A stretch of 64,000 bases of DNA from Tenacibaculum sp. 190524A05c (GCF_964036595.1 NZ_OZ038523.1:586501-650500); one strand, 5' to 3'; counted from the first letter of the stretch, positions 9,461-18,994 are shown. Notes: generated by a model from the letters alone, not told the origin. A program made the numbers and translations.

Positions 9461-10039
9461 TTATAAGTTTTGCCAGCTTAATTTTTTAGATAAAGGCTTT
9501 CTTCGTCTGTTTCCTAATTCTATATCTTCTTTTAGATGTCCCATAAAGAAAATTCCAAGAAACCTTTCTCCTTCTTCTAATTGTATGCGTTTACCATATT
9601 CCATTGTTGCTTCTGCGGTATCCCAATAACAACCTAAGTTCATAGCAGTGCAACTCAACCACATGTTTTGAATAGCACATGATATGGCTGCAATTTCTTC
9701 CCATTCAGGAAGCTGAGCTCTTTTACTAGGCTGAAATACTAAAGCTAATAGCGTGGCATTTTCAGCATATGATTTTGTAGTTTCATAGCGTTCGTTAGAA
9801 AATTCTTTTTCTGTATATAACTTTCTATAATAGTCCGCCATATATCGGCCTAAATCTTGTTGATGTTGGCCTTCCAGAACAACAAACCTCCATGGTTGAG
9901 TAAGTTTGTGTGTTGGAGCCCACAGACCATTAGTTACAACAGCTTCTATGGTTTCTTTACTAACTTTTTGCTCTGAAAAATCATATGCGTAAGTCGTTCT
10001 TCTCTCTTTAATCAATTGTGTAAATTCCTCAAAATTCAT
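9461..10039 (-). CDS. Nitroreductase-family flavoprotein
   Basis: This 192-aa protein matches the nitroreductase fold: RRTTYAYDF near the N-terminus, NGLWAPTHKLTQPWRFVVLE as the FMN-binding region, and a C-terminal GxxRRKPL region. The family reduces nitro groups, quinones, flavins or ferric complexes with NAD(P)H in the cytoplasm. It sits one base after the second NIS synthetase in the siderophore operon, so a role in reductive release of iron from the imported ferric siderophore or in tailoring is plausible. Length is normal. Substrate assignment is inference. Confidence 0.85.
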   Translation of the reverse strand: MNFEEFTQLIKERRTTYAYDFSEQKVSKETIEAVVTNGLWAPTHKLTQPWRFVVLEGQHQQDLGRYMADYYRKLYTEKEFSNERYETTKSYAENATLLALVFQPSKRAQLPEWEEIAAISCAIQNMWLSCTAMNLGCYWDTAEATMEYGKRIQLEEGERFLGIFFMGHLKEDIELGNRRRKPLSKKLSWQNL

Positions 10040-10040
10040 A

Positions 10041-11864
10041 TTATACAGATACTGAAATAGTGTTAGTAATTATTCTTTCTTTTCTGAATTTAGCTAAAGG
10101 ATTTTCAAGTGTTCCAACTAATTTTAAACTTTCAATAGGATCGGCTAAATCTAACATTTGCTTGGTGTTACCTAATTGTAATCTATTCAAACAACAACGA
10201 TCAAACTCATCAACAAATAAATCATAACGCTCATATTTTTCTTTGAATTGAGGGAATTCGTCTTGATATTCATAAATACATTCTGCTACCAACTGCCAGA
10301 AATTATGTTCAGAAAATCCGATTTGAGTATCCAGTTGTGCTGCCATAAATCGAAAGAAACAATCAAAAACATCAGTAAAAATTGATAATACCTTCATTGT
10401 ATCTGTAGTCTCTGTAAATAAGCGATCAACATGTTCAGGTAATTCCATTTTGGTATTAAATACAATTACTTCTTCTGTAATATCTTTCATTAATACATAG
10501 ACAGGAGTATGTTCTTCAAGAACCATTATTAAATTTTCTCCATGCGGCATAAACACAAATTCGTATTGATAAAAGCAGTGTAATAATGGTGATAAATACG
10601 CCCTTAAATAATGTTTAATCCAAGTTGTAGCACCGTAAGGAGAATTTTCAATTAAAGATGCTAATAGTGAATTGTCTTCAGAGTCAAGATGTAATAATGC
10701 AGCCATTGTTAATACTCTTTGATTCGAAGATATTTTGGTAAATGGACTTTCTCTCCATAATGCCGAAAGCATTTTATTATGAGGATTTGTTTTACCTAAT
10801 ACTTCATAATAATGATTTTGATATCCTATCGTTGCCACCTCACCAAGCATTGTAAATCCATTGTTCAACAAATATGAATCTTCCGATAGAAGATTAGTAA
10901 TCCAAGTGGTAATTGGTGGAGTACTTTTCATATAGTAAGGAGACAAACCTCTCATGAATCCCATATTTAGAATGGATAAAGCTCCTTTTGTATATAATTT
11001 TTCTGGATTTGTGACATTAAAAAGTGTTCTTATAGATTGTTGTGCTGAATATTCATCTTCACTTTCTCCAACAAAAACTATATTCTTTTGTGCAATGTCT
11101 GCGGCAAATACATGGGTAATTTTATTTGTCCATTGCCAAGGATGAACAGGCATGAATAGATAATTATTTATATCTAAATCCATGTCTTTAATTATTTGAG
11201 AGAATTCATAAACTTTTTCCTCTCCCAATTCACTGCGTAATAGATTGTCGTAATCATAATCTTTGATGCCTGTGAAAGAAGCATAATTTTTATGGACTCC
11301 AATCCAAACTATGTGAAAAGGTTTGTTTGCTTCAGGTGCGTATAATTGATAATCATTGGTGTTAAATCCTATTCTACCATTATTGGCAACAAAACAAGGA
11401 TGACCTTCAGTCATTGCATGTTCAATATCTTGGAAACTTTTATTGTAAAGTTCATTGGCTAAAAATTTCTCATTAGCCAATTTATAAGCTGCTCCAAATA
11501 ATGTACTTGTTATTTCTTCTAAATACGTTCCTAAAAACTGATCTGGAATACCAAGTGTTTTTCTGAATTCTGTTATAAAAGATAAAGCATCTAAAGATCC
11601 GTTATATGTATTTCCGTCACGTTTAGTAATACTTTTAGTATCGATGTACCAATGATCTAACAGGTATTTTTTAGCGTTAAATTCATAAGTAAATTGCTTA
11701 CAATCAGAAGTAATTCTGTAACGATTCCAACCATTCTCAGATTTTAAAAATTCTGGTGTAAGAATCAGTTCATGAGAAAACTCGCTAAGCGCTTTCTTTA
11801 TTAAATTACGATTTACAATTTCCCAAATATGAGGTTGTAAATGTGATATATTCCTATCAAACAT
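10041..11864 (-). CDS. NIS siderophore synthetase (IucA/IucC family), stand-alone
   Basis: This 607-aa ATP-dependent synthetase couples a carboxylate to an amine or hydroxylamine through an acyl-adenylate. Family motifs include EGHPCFVANNGRIGF at 153-167, HPWQW at 241-245 and MPHGEN at 439-444; a FhuF-like C-terminal region follows. Length is typical. It probably joins and cyclises N-hydroxy-N-succinylcadaverine units, as DesD or BibC do. The gene lies one base after a free GNAT gene, the same order as the domains fused in the neighbouring 803-aa protein. Two synthetases suggest either two condensation steps or two products. Confidence 0.93.
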   Translation of the reverse strand: MFDRNISHLQPHIWEIVNRNLIKKALSEFSHELILTPEFLKSENGWNRYRITSDCKQFTYEFNAKKYLLDHWYIDTKSITKRDGNTYNGSLDALSFITEFRKTLGIPDQFLGTYLEEITSTLFGAAYKLANEKFLANELYNKSFQDIEHAMTEGHPCFVANNGRIGFNTNDYQLYAPEANKPFHIVWIGVHKNYASFTGIKDYDYDNLLRSELGEEKVYEFSQIIKDMDLDINNYLFMPVHPWQWTNKITHVFAADIAQKNIVFVGESEDEYSAQQSIRTLFNVTNPEKLYTKGALSILNMGFMRGLSPYYMKSTPPITTWITNLLSEDSYLLNNGFTMLGEVATIGYQNHYYEVLGKTNPHNKMLSALWRESPFTKISSNQRVLTMAALLHLDSEDNSLLASLIENSPYGATTWIKHYLRAYLSPLLHCFYQYEFVFMPHGENLIMVLEEHTPVYVLMKDITEEVIVFNTKMELPEHVDRLFTETTDTMKVLSIFTDVFDCFFRFMAAQLDTQIGFSEHNFWQLVAECIYEYQDEFPQFKEKYERYDLFVDEFDRCCLNRLQLGNTKQMLDLADPIESLKLVGTLENPLAKFRKERIITNTISVSV

Positions 11865-11865
11865 T

Positions 11866-12441
11866 TTAAATTTTCTTAATTGCTTCTTGGTATAATTTCT
11901 TAGTACAAAAAGCTAATGATGCTACTTTATGTGGCAATTCTATTTCTTTCTGGTATACAAAACCTGCTTTCTTGTTTAACAAATGAATTTTATCATTGTT
12001 TTTGTCAGGTTCCACTACTACTCTATTTACAAAGGATAAACTGAAGAAATATTCCATTACAGTTCTGAATACTTCCCAAGTAAATTTTGGTATTCTTTTT
12101 TCAACAGGAGCAACTAAAATGTGCATTCCATAATCGTTATCCAGAGCTTCATAATGAGATGAAATGATGTCTTCAGAAGCTTTATATCTCTCCATTAGAA
12201 AAATAGGTGTATCGTTTAATAATCCGATATAGGTATGATGATGATTGTTATCCTCAATTTCTTGATATGATTGTTTTACTTCATCTCTAGTTTGTCCTAA
12301 CATTCCCCAATATTTTGCATAGGGTTTTGTTACCCAACTAAAAAGTGTATCTATATCAGAATCTAATTGAATAGGTCTTATGCTCATTGTACCTATTCCC
12401 TCAATTTCCCTACTAAAAACTATTTGATTCGTTGAAATCAT
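11866..12441 (-). CDS. Siderophore acyltransferase, GNAT (Acetyltransf_8)
   Basis: This 191-aa GNAT protein belongs to the acyltransferase group used in hydroxamate siderophore pathways (AlcB/IucB/DesC-like). It aligns along its full length with residues 1-190 of the fused protein encoded upstream, sharing for example KYWGMLGQ/VFWGMQNS, and ELPHK near the end. It should transfer succinyl or acetyl from CoA to an N-hydroxylated diamine. Its stop and the next start are separated by one base (TAA-A-ATG), and the upstream gap is also one base. It looks like the split version of a duplicated acyltransferase-synthetase unit. Confidence 0.88.
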   Translation of the reverse strand: MISTNQIVFSREIEGIGTMSIRPIQLDSDIDTLFSWVTKPYAKYWGMLGQTRDEVKQSYQEIEDNNHHHTYIGLLNDTPIFLMERYKASEDIISSHYEALDNDYGMHILVAPVEKRIPKFTWEVFRTVMEYFFSLSFVNRVVVEPDKNNDKIHLLNKKAGFVYQKEIELPHKVASLAFCTKKLYQEAIKKI

Positions 12442-12442
12442 A

Positions 12443-14854
12443 TTATACTTCTTGAGTTTTAAATTGAGCTATCGGATTTGTAAGTTTTCCTGCAAATTGT
12501 AACAGTGCTACTGGATCGTCTAAATCAATCATTTGTTTATGATTATTTAGTTGTAATCTATTTAAGCATGATAGTTTGAAATCATCGGCAAACAAGTCAT
12601 ACTGTCTAAATTTCTGCTCTAATTGAGGAAATTTAGCTTGATATTCAGAAATATTTTCTGCAACTAATTCCCAAAATCTATTTTCACTATAGTTTGCATG
12701 TTCTTCTAAAATTGGTGCTAAAAAGCGGAAGAAACCATCGAACATGTCTGTAAAAATTGATAGTAATTTTACATCTTCAGGAACGGGCGCATACATTCGT
12801 TTTAAATGCTCTGGTAATTCTACATCTGGGCTTAAAATACAGGCTTCTTCAGTAATATCTTTTAATAAAGCATATGCAGGAATATTATCTTCTAAAACAA
12901 GAATTATATTTTCTCCATGAGGCATAAATACTAAGTCATAATAGTAGAAACAATGTAACATTGGACTTAGATATGCATTTAAATATTTACGAATCCAATC
13001 ATCTATTGATAGACCTGAATCCTTAATCATTTCTGGTAATAAAGCATTACCATGATGATCAATATGCAATAAAGCGGCCATGGTAATTGGCTTTTGATTA
13101 TTCTTAACAATAGAGTATGGACTTTCTCTCCATAATGAAGCTAACATTTTGTTATAATCATTATGTGGACCAAACTCTTCAAAATATGGATTCACATAAC
13201 TTACTGACCCAATTTCACTGAGCATTCTAAATCCGTTCTCTTGAATATAAGAATCGTTATATAGTAAATTCTCCAACCAAACTGCCATCTTAGGAGCTGT
13301 TCCGAGATAATACAGCGGCAACCCTCTCATGAAGCCCATATTTAAGATTGATAAGGCAGATTTGGTGTAGAATTTTTGGGGATTACTAGTATTAAATAAT
13401 GTTCGAATTGATTGTTGAGCTAAATATTGATCAGGTCCATAACCTAAACAGATTAAACCTCCTTTAGCAACTTCTGGGGCAAATATGTTCGCAAGTTTAT
13501 TAAACCATTGCCAAGGGTGAATTGGTAAAAACAAATAATCTTCAGGATTATATCCTTTTTCTTTGATGGTTTCATTGAACTTCTCAATTGTTACGGTAGC
13601 TAACTCTTGACGGATTAACTTTTCATACGGTAAACTTTCAATTGCAGCATAAACAGCTTTACTTTTATGACCAGCTAACCATAGTAATGAAAATGAGTTT
13701 CCTGCCTCTGGTGCATAAGAACGATAATCAGTACTGTCAAATCCAATTCTTCCATTATTAGCTACAAAACCTGGGTGACCTTCTGTCATTGATTGTTCAA
13801 TGGTTTGAAAATCAGCAGTAGCTAATTCTTTGGCAGTTGGATTTCCTTTGGTTATTTTGAAAGCACTACCATATAAAGTACTGATGATTTCTTCCAAATA
13901 AACAGGCATTTTTTCGTCTGCAATTCCCAATACTTTTCTGAATTCTTTGATAAAGAAAATAGCATCTAATTCTGCTACTTGATTATTAATAGTTTTTCTA
14001 ATCGAATTTTCATCGATCATATAATGGTTTAATGCTAAGGGTTTTGCATTAAAAAAATAAATGACGTTACTATCGTCAGCCTTTATTACGTATTCTTTGT
14101 AACCATTTTCTAAATCATTTTGAATTTCTGGCTCAATTAATAACTCGTGAGAAAATTCACACAATGCTTTTTTGATTAATAAACGATTAGCTTGTTCCCA
14201 AACAGCAGGCTGTATATGTTGAGTTGATTGTTGTGGAGAAACCACATTATCTATTGTGTTCATAGTACTTCTCTTTGAAGGTAAAGGAGATTTAATTTTT
14301 TGTTGGTAATTTTCTTTAGTTAAAAATGTGAGCTGTGCTGTTTTGTGTGGTAATTCAACGATTTTATCTAATTGAAAACCTATTCTTTGGCACAAGGCAA
14401 ACATCTTTTTATTTCTTATGTCTGGCTCTACTAAAATTCTATAGACCATCAAATCACAGAAAACAAAATCCATAATGGCTCTAAACATGAACCAAGTGAA
14501 GTTGTCTACTTTATTTTCTTTTGGAGGAGCAACTATAATATGAATTCCAGTGTCTGAATATTTAGCATCGTAATATTTACCTATTTCGTCCTTTCTGGGA
14601 TCATATTGTTCTAAAACAAAAGCAGGTTCATTTTTATAATAACCTACAAATGCATTGTAATGATCTGGTTTAGTTAATTTCTTATACTCGTCCTTAACAT
14701 CATCAAGTGTTGAGTTTTGCATTCCCCAAAACACAGCATATTCTTTATTTACCCAAGAATGTAAGAATTCTGAATCTTTTTCAATTTGAAAAGGACGAAT
14801 ATCAATGGTTCCAAAACTTCTATACTTTTTACTGAAAACTATATTCTCTGACAT
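12443..14854 (-). CDS. Bifunctional acyltransferase-NIS synthetase (BibC-like)
   Basis: This 803-aa protein fuses an N-terminal GNAT acyltransferase (about 1-185) to a full NIS synthetase (about 205-800) that carries TEGHPGFVANNGRIGF, HPWQWF and MPHGEN. The same fusion is known in BibC of bisucaberin biosynthesis, which acylates N-hydroxycadaverine and then dimerises and cyclises it. Met198 in the linker lines up with the start of the stand-alone synthetase downstream. The gene follows the MFS gene by 4 bp. The product is likely a bisucaberin- or desferrioxamine-type dihydroxamate; chain length and cyclisation cannot be read from sequence. Confidence 0.92.
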   Translation of the reverse strand: MSENIVFSKKYRSFGTIDIRPFQIEKDSEFLHSWVNKEYAVFWGMQNSTLDDVKDEYKKLTKPDHYNAFVGYYKNEPAFVLEQYDPRKDEIGKYYDAKYSDTGIHIIVAPPKENKVDNFTWFMFRAIMDFVFCDLMVYRILVEPDIRNKKMFALCQRIGFQLDKIVELPHKTAQLTFLTKENYQQKIKSPLPSKRSTMNTIDNVVSPQQSTQHIQPAVWEQANRLLIKKALCEFSHELLIEPEIQNDLENGYKEYVIKADDSNVIYFFNAKPLALNHYMIDENSIRKTINNQVAELDAIFFIKEFRKVLGIADEKMPVYLEEIISTLYGSAFKITKGNPTAKELATADFQTIEQSMTEGHPGFVANNGRIGFDSTDYRSYAPEAGNSFSLLWLAGHKSKAVYAAIESLPYEKLIRQELATVTIEKFNETIKEKGYNPEDYLFLPIHPWQWFNKLANIFAPEVAKGGLICLGYGPDQYLAQQSIRTLFNTSNPQKFYTKSALSILNMGFMRGLPLYYLGTAPKMAVWLENLLYNDSYIQENGFRMLSEIGSVSYVNPYFEEFGPHNDYNKMLASLWRESPYSIVKNNQKPITMAALLHIDHHGNALLPEMIKDSGLSIDDWIRKYLNAYLSPMLHCFYYYDLVFMPHGENIILVLEDNIPAYALLKDITEEACILSPDVELPEHLKRMYAPVPEDVKLLSIFTDMFDGFFRFLAPILEEHANYSENRFWELVAENISEYQAKFPQLEQKFRQYDLFADDFKLSCLNRLQLNNHKQMIDLDDPVALLQFAGKLTNPIAQFKTQEV

Positions 14855-14858
14855 TTTC

Positions 14859-16043
14859 TTAGGTTTTAGCTAGTTGTTTATGATGTACTCGAACAGATTT
14901 AAACACGAAGAAGTATAATACTAGTGTTATAATGAATCCTATAAACGCGATAGTAAACGGAATTTGAAGTCCAAAGTCTTCTACAACAATCCCTACACTC
15001 AAAGAAGCTAATAAAACGCCTAAGTTTTGGAAAAAGTGAATTTTACTATAGTCAACAGCATAAGATTCTGGGGAACTTAATTCAAACAACAACACATCGA
15101 ATTTTACTACACCTTGAAAAATTGCCCAACCATAAATGATTCTTCCTGTAACTACAAATAACTCTGAAGGTATTCCTTGTAAAAACAGTCCGATTAAAGC
15201 AATACATAAGGCATTTATAATTCCTTTATAACCATCATTTGTATTTCTTTTATTGTTTATCCAAAGCGCAATTAAAGCAACAAAACCTGGGATTGCATAA
15301 ATTGTACCCGAAACGAGTTTCGTTTTAAAGCTTGAAAAACTTTCCCAATACATTGAGAAAAATGGTCTAATTAGAAAGTCACTGAAATATAAAATCAGCG
15401 TAATAATTCCTAATTTTAGAATAAACCCTTTAGGTAAAAAACGCTCTTCTTTTGGACCTGATTCTTCAGAAACTATTAAACCTGTTGCATACTTTTTACT
15501 TCTTAATAAATAGGCACTCATTCCCATTTGAACGAAATCTCCTAATGCCATTATTAAAAATATATTTCGAGGATCGATTAGGTCAACAGTTAAACCACCA
15601 ATCACAGCACCCAAAATTCCACCAAGATGTACAACTACAGATAAAAGGCCAATTGTACTTGGATGTTCTTCTTTGGTTATAATTTTTAAAATGTATGGAT
15701 ACACCAATAAGTAACTTCCTTTAAAAATCACCATGGTTAAAGAAATTACCCAAAAAGCTATATATGATTCTGTGTAGAAGCAAAGTAAAGCTAGTATTCC
15801 AGCTACAAACTGAGTATAGACTAAAATGTTTAATTCTGATACTTTTTTTGAAACATATGCCCAGAATGGAAATGCAATCATAACCATGAAACATATTGCT
15901 GCGAAATAATATCCGACCAATTCAGGATTCTTTATACCGAAACGTAATTCAAAGAATTGTGGATAAAATGGATGCAATAGATAATCACTAACTACCGCAA
16001 CTAACGTCATAACTATTAAAAAAGTTTTAAGCTTCATATTCAT
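14859..16043 (-). CDS. MFS transporter, probable siderophore exporter
   Basis: This 394-aa protein has about twelve hydrophobic segments and the overall pattern of the major facilitator superfamily. It lies inside the siderophore operon, overlapping the monooxygenase gene by 17 bp and ending 4 bp before the fused synthetase, so it most likely exports the finished siderophore across the inner membrane. An import role for the ferric complex is possible but less likely, because uptake components are encoded in the separate receptor unit. Direction of transport is inferred. Confidence 0.85.
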   Translation of the reverse strand: MNMKLKTFLIVMTLVAVVSDYLLHPFYPQFFELRFGIKNPELVGYYFAAICFMVMIAFPFWAYVSKKVSELNILVYTQFVAGILALLCFYTESYIAFWVISLTMVIFKGSYLLVYPYILKIITKEEHPSTIGLLSVVVHLGGILGAVIGGLTVDLIDPRNIFLIMALGDFVQMGMSAYLLRSKKYATGLIVSEESGPKEERFLPKGFILKLGIITLILYFSDFLIRPFFSMYWESFSSFKTKLVSGTIYAIPGFVALIALWINNKRNTNDGYKGIINALCIALIGLFLQGIPSELFVVTGRIIYGWAIFQGVVKFDVLLFELSSPESYAVDYSKIHFFQNLGVLLASLSVGIVVEDFGLQIPFTIAFIGFIITLVLYFFVFKSVRVHHKQLAKT

Positions 16044-17364
16044 TTATAATAGTTACAGGTATTTCCTCGTCTTCGTGTACTTCAAATTGTTGAAATGCAA
16101 TTTTTTGTTCGATTGGGTAATGTTCAATCCCAGTCATTTCTTTAATGATATAAGAATTTCTATATGCCGCCATTCCTAAATCTGGAGTTACAAAACCGTG
16201 TGTATGCAGTTCAGCATTTTGAACAAATATTTCATTATTTGAAATGTCTATACTATAGTTTCTTCCTACATCAAAACGTTCTTTTGCGTCCCATTTAATT
16301 CTATCTGAGATTCCATCAACAAAATCAGGAAGTTGATAAGCATATCCAGTTGCTAAAACTAAACCTTGAGTTGTATGTCTGAAATACTTGTCTTGCTCAA
16401 TTTGATGTAAATCTAACTGAATTGAATCCTCTAATACTTGCGTGTTAATTAATTCAGAATTTGTACGAAGAGATACTTTAATTGGGGCTTTAGCTGTAAC
16501 TCTTTTTGTATATAAAGTATCATGAATTGCAGCAATTAAATCGCTGTTAATTCCTTTGTATAAATGCTTTTGATTTTTAATTAAATCATCTCTTTTCGAT
16601 TCAGGTAAATTATAGAAATAGTCAACATATTCTGGAGATGTCATTTCTAGTGTTAACTTAGAATATTCAAGTGGGAAAAACCTAGGAGAACGGGTGATCC
16701 AATTTAGTTCATATCCAATAGAATCAGCTTCTTGTAATAAATCATAAAATATTTCTGCTGCGCTTTGTCCACTTCCTAAAACTGTAATTTTCTCTTGCTT
16801 GTGTAGCTCTTCTTTATAGTTTAAATATTGAGAAGAATGAATAGCTTTATCTTTTAATTTCTTACAAGATTCCGGAATGTACGGTGGAGTTCCGGTTCCA
16901 AAAACTAGTTTCTTCGCCTTATATATTTTAATCTCTTGTGTTTTTGTACAAGTACTAGTCACAATATATAAACCACTTTCTTCCTCGTAATCAATATGCG
17001 TTACCTCTGTATTGAAATAGATATTAGATAGCTTTTCAATAGCCCATTGACAATATTGATTGTATTCATTACGCAATAACAAAAAGTTCTCACGGATATA
17101 AAAAGAATACATTCTCCCCTGCTCTTTGATATAGTTTAAAAAACTGAATTGATTTGTAGGATCAGCTAAGGTTACCAAATCAGCCATAAATGGAATTTGT
17201 AACGTTGTGTCTTCTAACAACATTCCTGGATGCCAATCAAAACTTTCTTTTTTATCTAGAAAAATTCCATTTACGTTTTCAATTGGTTCTGTTAAACAAG
17301 CTAATCCTAAGTTAAATGGACCAACTCCTATTGCAATAAAATCTGCTACATTGCTCTGCTTCAT
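16027..17364 (-). CDS. Lysine/diamine N-monooxygenase for siderophore synthesis
   Basis: This 445-aa flavoprotein belongs to the IucD/SidA/DesB family. GVGPFNL at 13-19 binds FAD, WHPGML at 44-49 is a typical family block and GSGQSA at 197-202 binds NADPH. It should hydroxylate a primary amine, here most likely cadaverine made by the upstream decarboxylase, giving N-hydroxycadaverine for acylation. Its start overlaps the decarboxylase stop by 4 bp (ATGA) and its end overlaps the MFS gene by 17 bp, so translation is coupled. Substrate (cadaverine, lysine or another diamine) is inferred from gene order shared with BibB and DesB. Confidence 0.93.
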   Translation of the reverse strand: MKQSNVADFIAIGVGPFNLGLACLTEPIENVNGIFLDKKESFDWHPGMLLEDTTLQIPFMADLVTLADPTNQFSFLNYIKEQGRMYSFYIRENFLLLRNEYNQYCQWAIEKLSNIYFNTEVTHIDYEEESGLYIVTSTCTKTQEIKIYKAKKLVFGTGTPPYIPESCKKLKDKAIHSSQYLNYKEELHKQEKITVLGSGQSAAEIFYDLLQEADSIGYELNWITRSPRFFPLEYSKLTLEMTSPEYVDYFYNLPESKRDDLIKNQKHLYKGINSDLIAAIHDTLYTKRVTAKAPIKVSLRTNSELINTQVLEDSIQLDLHQIEQDKYFRHTTQGLVLATGYAYQLPDFVDGISDRIKWDAKERFDVGRNYSIDISNNEIFVQNAELHTHGFVTPDLGMAAYRNSYIIKEMTGIEHYPIEQKIAFQQFEVHEDEEIPVTIINEYEA

Positions 17365-18878
17365 AATGCTTCTGTTTTAGGTTGATAAAGTTTACCTGTT
17401 TCTTCAATCATATCTACGATGTTCAACAAGTTATTTATGGTGTTTTTTGGGTTTAAGAGTGTGAATTTTAAATAGATGTTTCCATTTAATTTAGTACTTG
17501 CAATTGATGCTTTTCCGGCTTTGTATAAGGTGTTTTTAATATGAAGATTCACTTCATCATGCGTTGGTTCATGATCAGCTTCAGAGTTTTTATATCTGAA
17601 TACAACTGTACTTAATTCAGGAACATGCGCCAATTCAAAATTCGGATTAGTAAGCATGCTATTATATACCTGTTTTGCCAAATGATGTACTTCTTCTAAA
17701 TAAGAAGCAATAGTTTTTGTTCCTAAGGTTTTTAAGGTTAACCAAACTTTTAAAGCGTCGAATCTTCTTGTGGTTTGAATAGACTTTTCAATCAAATTCG
17801 GTCTTTCAGAATCTTTATCTTCTATAGGATTTAAATAGTCTGCATAGTAAGAAACGTACTGAAAATGTTTTCTGTTTCTGGCTAAAAATGCGCTACAACT
17901 TACGGGTTGGAATAGTGTTTTATGAAAATCTATAGTAATTGAATCTGCATATTCAACTCCATCAAAATAGTGATTATGAGTTTCTGTTAACACATAACAT
18001 CCACCATATGCTCCATCCACATGTAGCCAAAGTTCTTGCTCTTTTGCAATTTTCCCTATTGTTTTTATGGGATCGAAACTTCCATAATCTGTAGTTCCTA
18101 ATGTAGCTACAACTGCAATTGGAATATTCCCTTCTTGTTTAGTTTTTTCAATTGCAAGAACTAATTCTTCTGTGTCCATGCACATTCTATTATCAACTTT
18201 TACAGAAACAACAGCGTCATATCCCATACCAAGAAGAGCGGCGTTTTTCTTTATACTAAAATGCGATTTTTCCGAACAGAAGATTCTAAATTTACTAACC
18301 TGATCAGACCATCCATTTTGTTTGATGTTGATTCCGAATTTCTCGAAAGCATAATGATCTCTGGCCATTAATAAAGCCATGAAGTTTGATTGTGTTCCAC
18401 CACTAGTGAAAACACCATCAGAATAATCATTAAATTTAAATTCGTTGCAAATCCAACGAATTACTTCTTGTTCAATAAAGGTTGCTGAAGTACTTTGATC
18501 CCACGTCTCAACTGCCGTATTTACAGTTGTAGCAATTAGTTCGGCAACAATAGATGGCAATGTAATTGGACAATTTAAGTGGGCTACGTAGGTTGGATTG
18601 TGAAATGCAATTGCATTTTCTATATAGAGTTCATTTAGTTCTTCTAACGCTTTATGAATCGGGTTTGAAGAGTTTATATCGATTAATCGTGCTTTTTGCT
18701 TATTAATTTTAATCTCTTCAATATCGTCACCTTTGTAAAATTTGCGATTCGCTAAAAATTTTTGAATATATACAAATGTTTTGGCTAGGTAGTCTTCATA
18801 TAATGCTAACGATTCATCATTAAATAAATAACTGTTTAATGACAATTCTTTAAAAGGAGGAGCTTCGTTTACAATCAT
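17361..18878 (-). CDS. PLP-dependent decarboxylase (lysine decarboxylase, DesA/BibA-like)
   Basis: This 505-aa enzyme is a group II PLP decarboxylase. HVDGAYGG at 286-293 contacts PLP, and Lys320 in DFHKTL forms the Schiff base. In hydroxamate siderophore operons this first gene makes cadaverine from lysine. Lysine is preferred over ornithine or diaminobutyrate because the neighbours match the bisucaberin/desferrioxamine set, but the substrate is not proven by motifs. It is the first gene of the ten-gene operon. Its promoter region carries a TAnnTTTG box and a copy of the AraC operator. Confidence 0.9.
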   Translation of the reverse strand: MIVNEAPPFKELSLNSYLFNDESLALYEDYLAKTFVYIQKFLANRKFYKGDDIEEIKINKQKARLIDINSSNPIHKALEELNELYIENAIAFHNPTYVAHLNCPITLPSIVAELIATTVNTAVETWDQSTSATFIEQEVIRWICNEFKFNDYSDGVFTSGGTQSNFMALLMARDHYAFEKFGINIKQNGWSDQVSKFRIFCSEKSHFSIKKNAALLGMGYDAVVSVKVDNRMCMDTEELVLAIEKTKQEGNIPIAVVATLGTTDYGSFDPIKTIGKIAKEQELWLHVDGAYGGCYVLTETHNHYFDGVEYADSITIDFHKTLFQPVSCSAFLARNRKHFQYVSYYADYLNPIEDKDSERPNLIEKSIQTTRRFDALKVWLTLKTLGTKTIASYLEEVHHLAKQVYNSMLTNPNFELAHVPELSTVVFRYKNSEADHEPTHDEVNLHIKNTLYKAGKASIASTKLNGNIYLKFTLLNPKNTINNLLNIVDMIEETGKLYQPKTEAL

Positions 18879-18905
18879 TATTTTTATTTAGTCTTAATAA
18901 TGACG

Positions 18906-18913
18906 CAAAATTA
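18906..18913 (-). promoter_or_regulatory. -7 box of the siderophore biosynthetic operon
   Basis: The minus strand reads TAATTTTG, a full match to TAnnTTTG, 27 bp upstream of the decarboxylase ATG. No TTG is present at -33; the AraC operator (18936-18961) starts 22 bp upstream instead, nearly the same geometry as at the receptor promoter. This fits an activator-dependent promoter. Confidence 0.7.
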
Positions 18914-18935
18914 TAACGAGATAAAAGATCTCTAA

Positions 18936-18961
18936 TGACGTATATTGGATAAAAAAAGACG
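18936..18961. promoter_or_regulatory. AraC operator copy 2 (siderophore regulon)
   Basis: This 26-bp element begins TGACGTA and ends AGACG, with half-sites 21 bp apart. It is identical to the element at 5399-5424 at 22 of 26 positions although the two are 13.5 kb apart in non-coding DNA. It lies 58 bp upstream of the decarboxylase start and is the likely binding site for the AraC protein encoded at 5429. Confidence 0.72.
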
Positions 18962-18994
18962 CTGAAGAAACTATGTTTAAGATTTATTAAACAA

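Noticed and set aside
1..18878. Fur box in the siderophore promoters
   Set aside because: No convincing 19-bp Fur-type palindrome was found near either promoter; control is better explained by the shared AraC operator.
18901..18905. Third TGACG half-site at the siderophore promoter
   Set aside because: It lies close to the predicted transcription start, at a spacing unlike the other two; a 5-bp match is likely chance.
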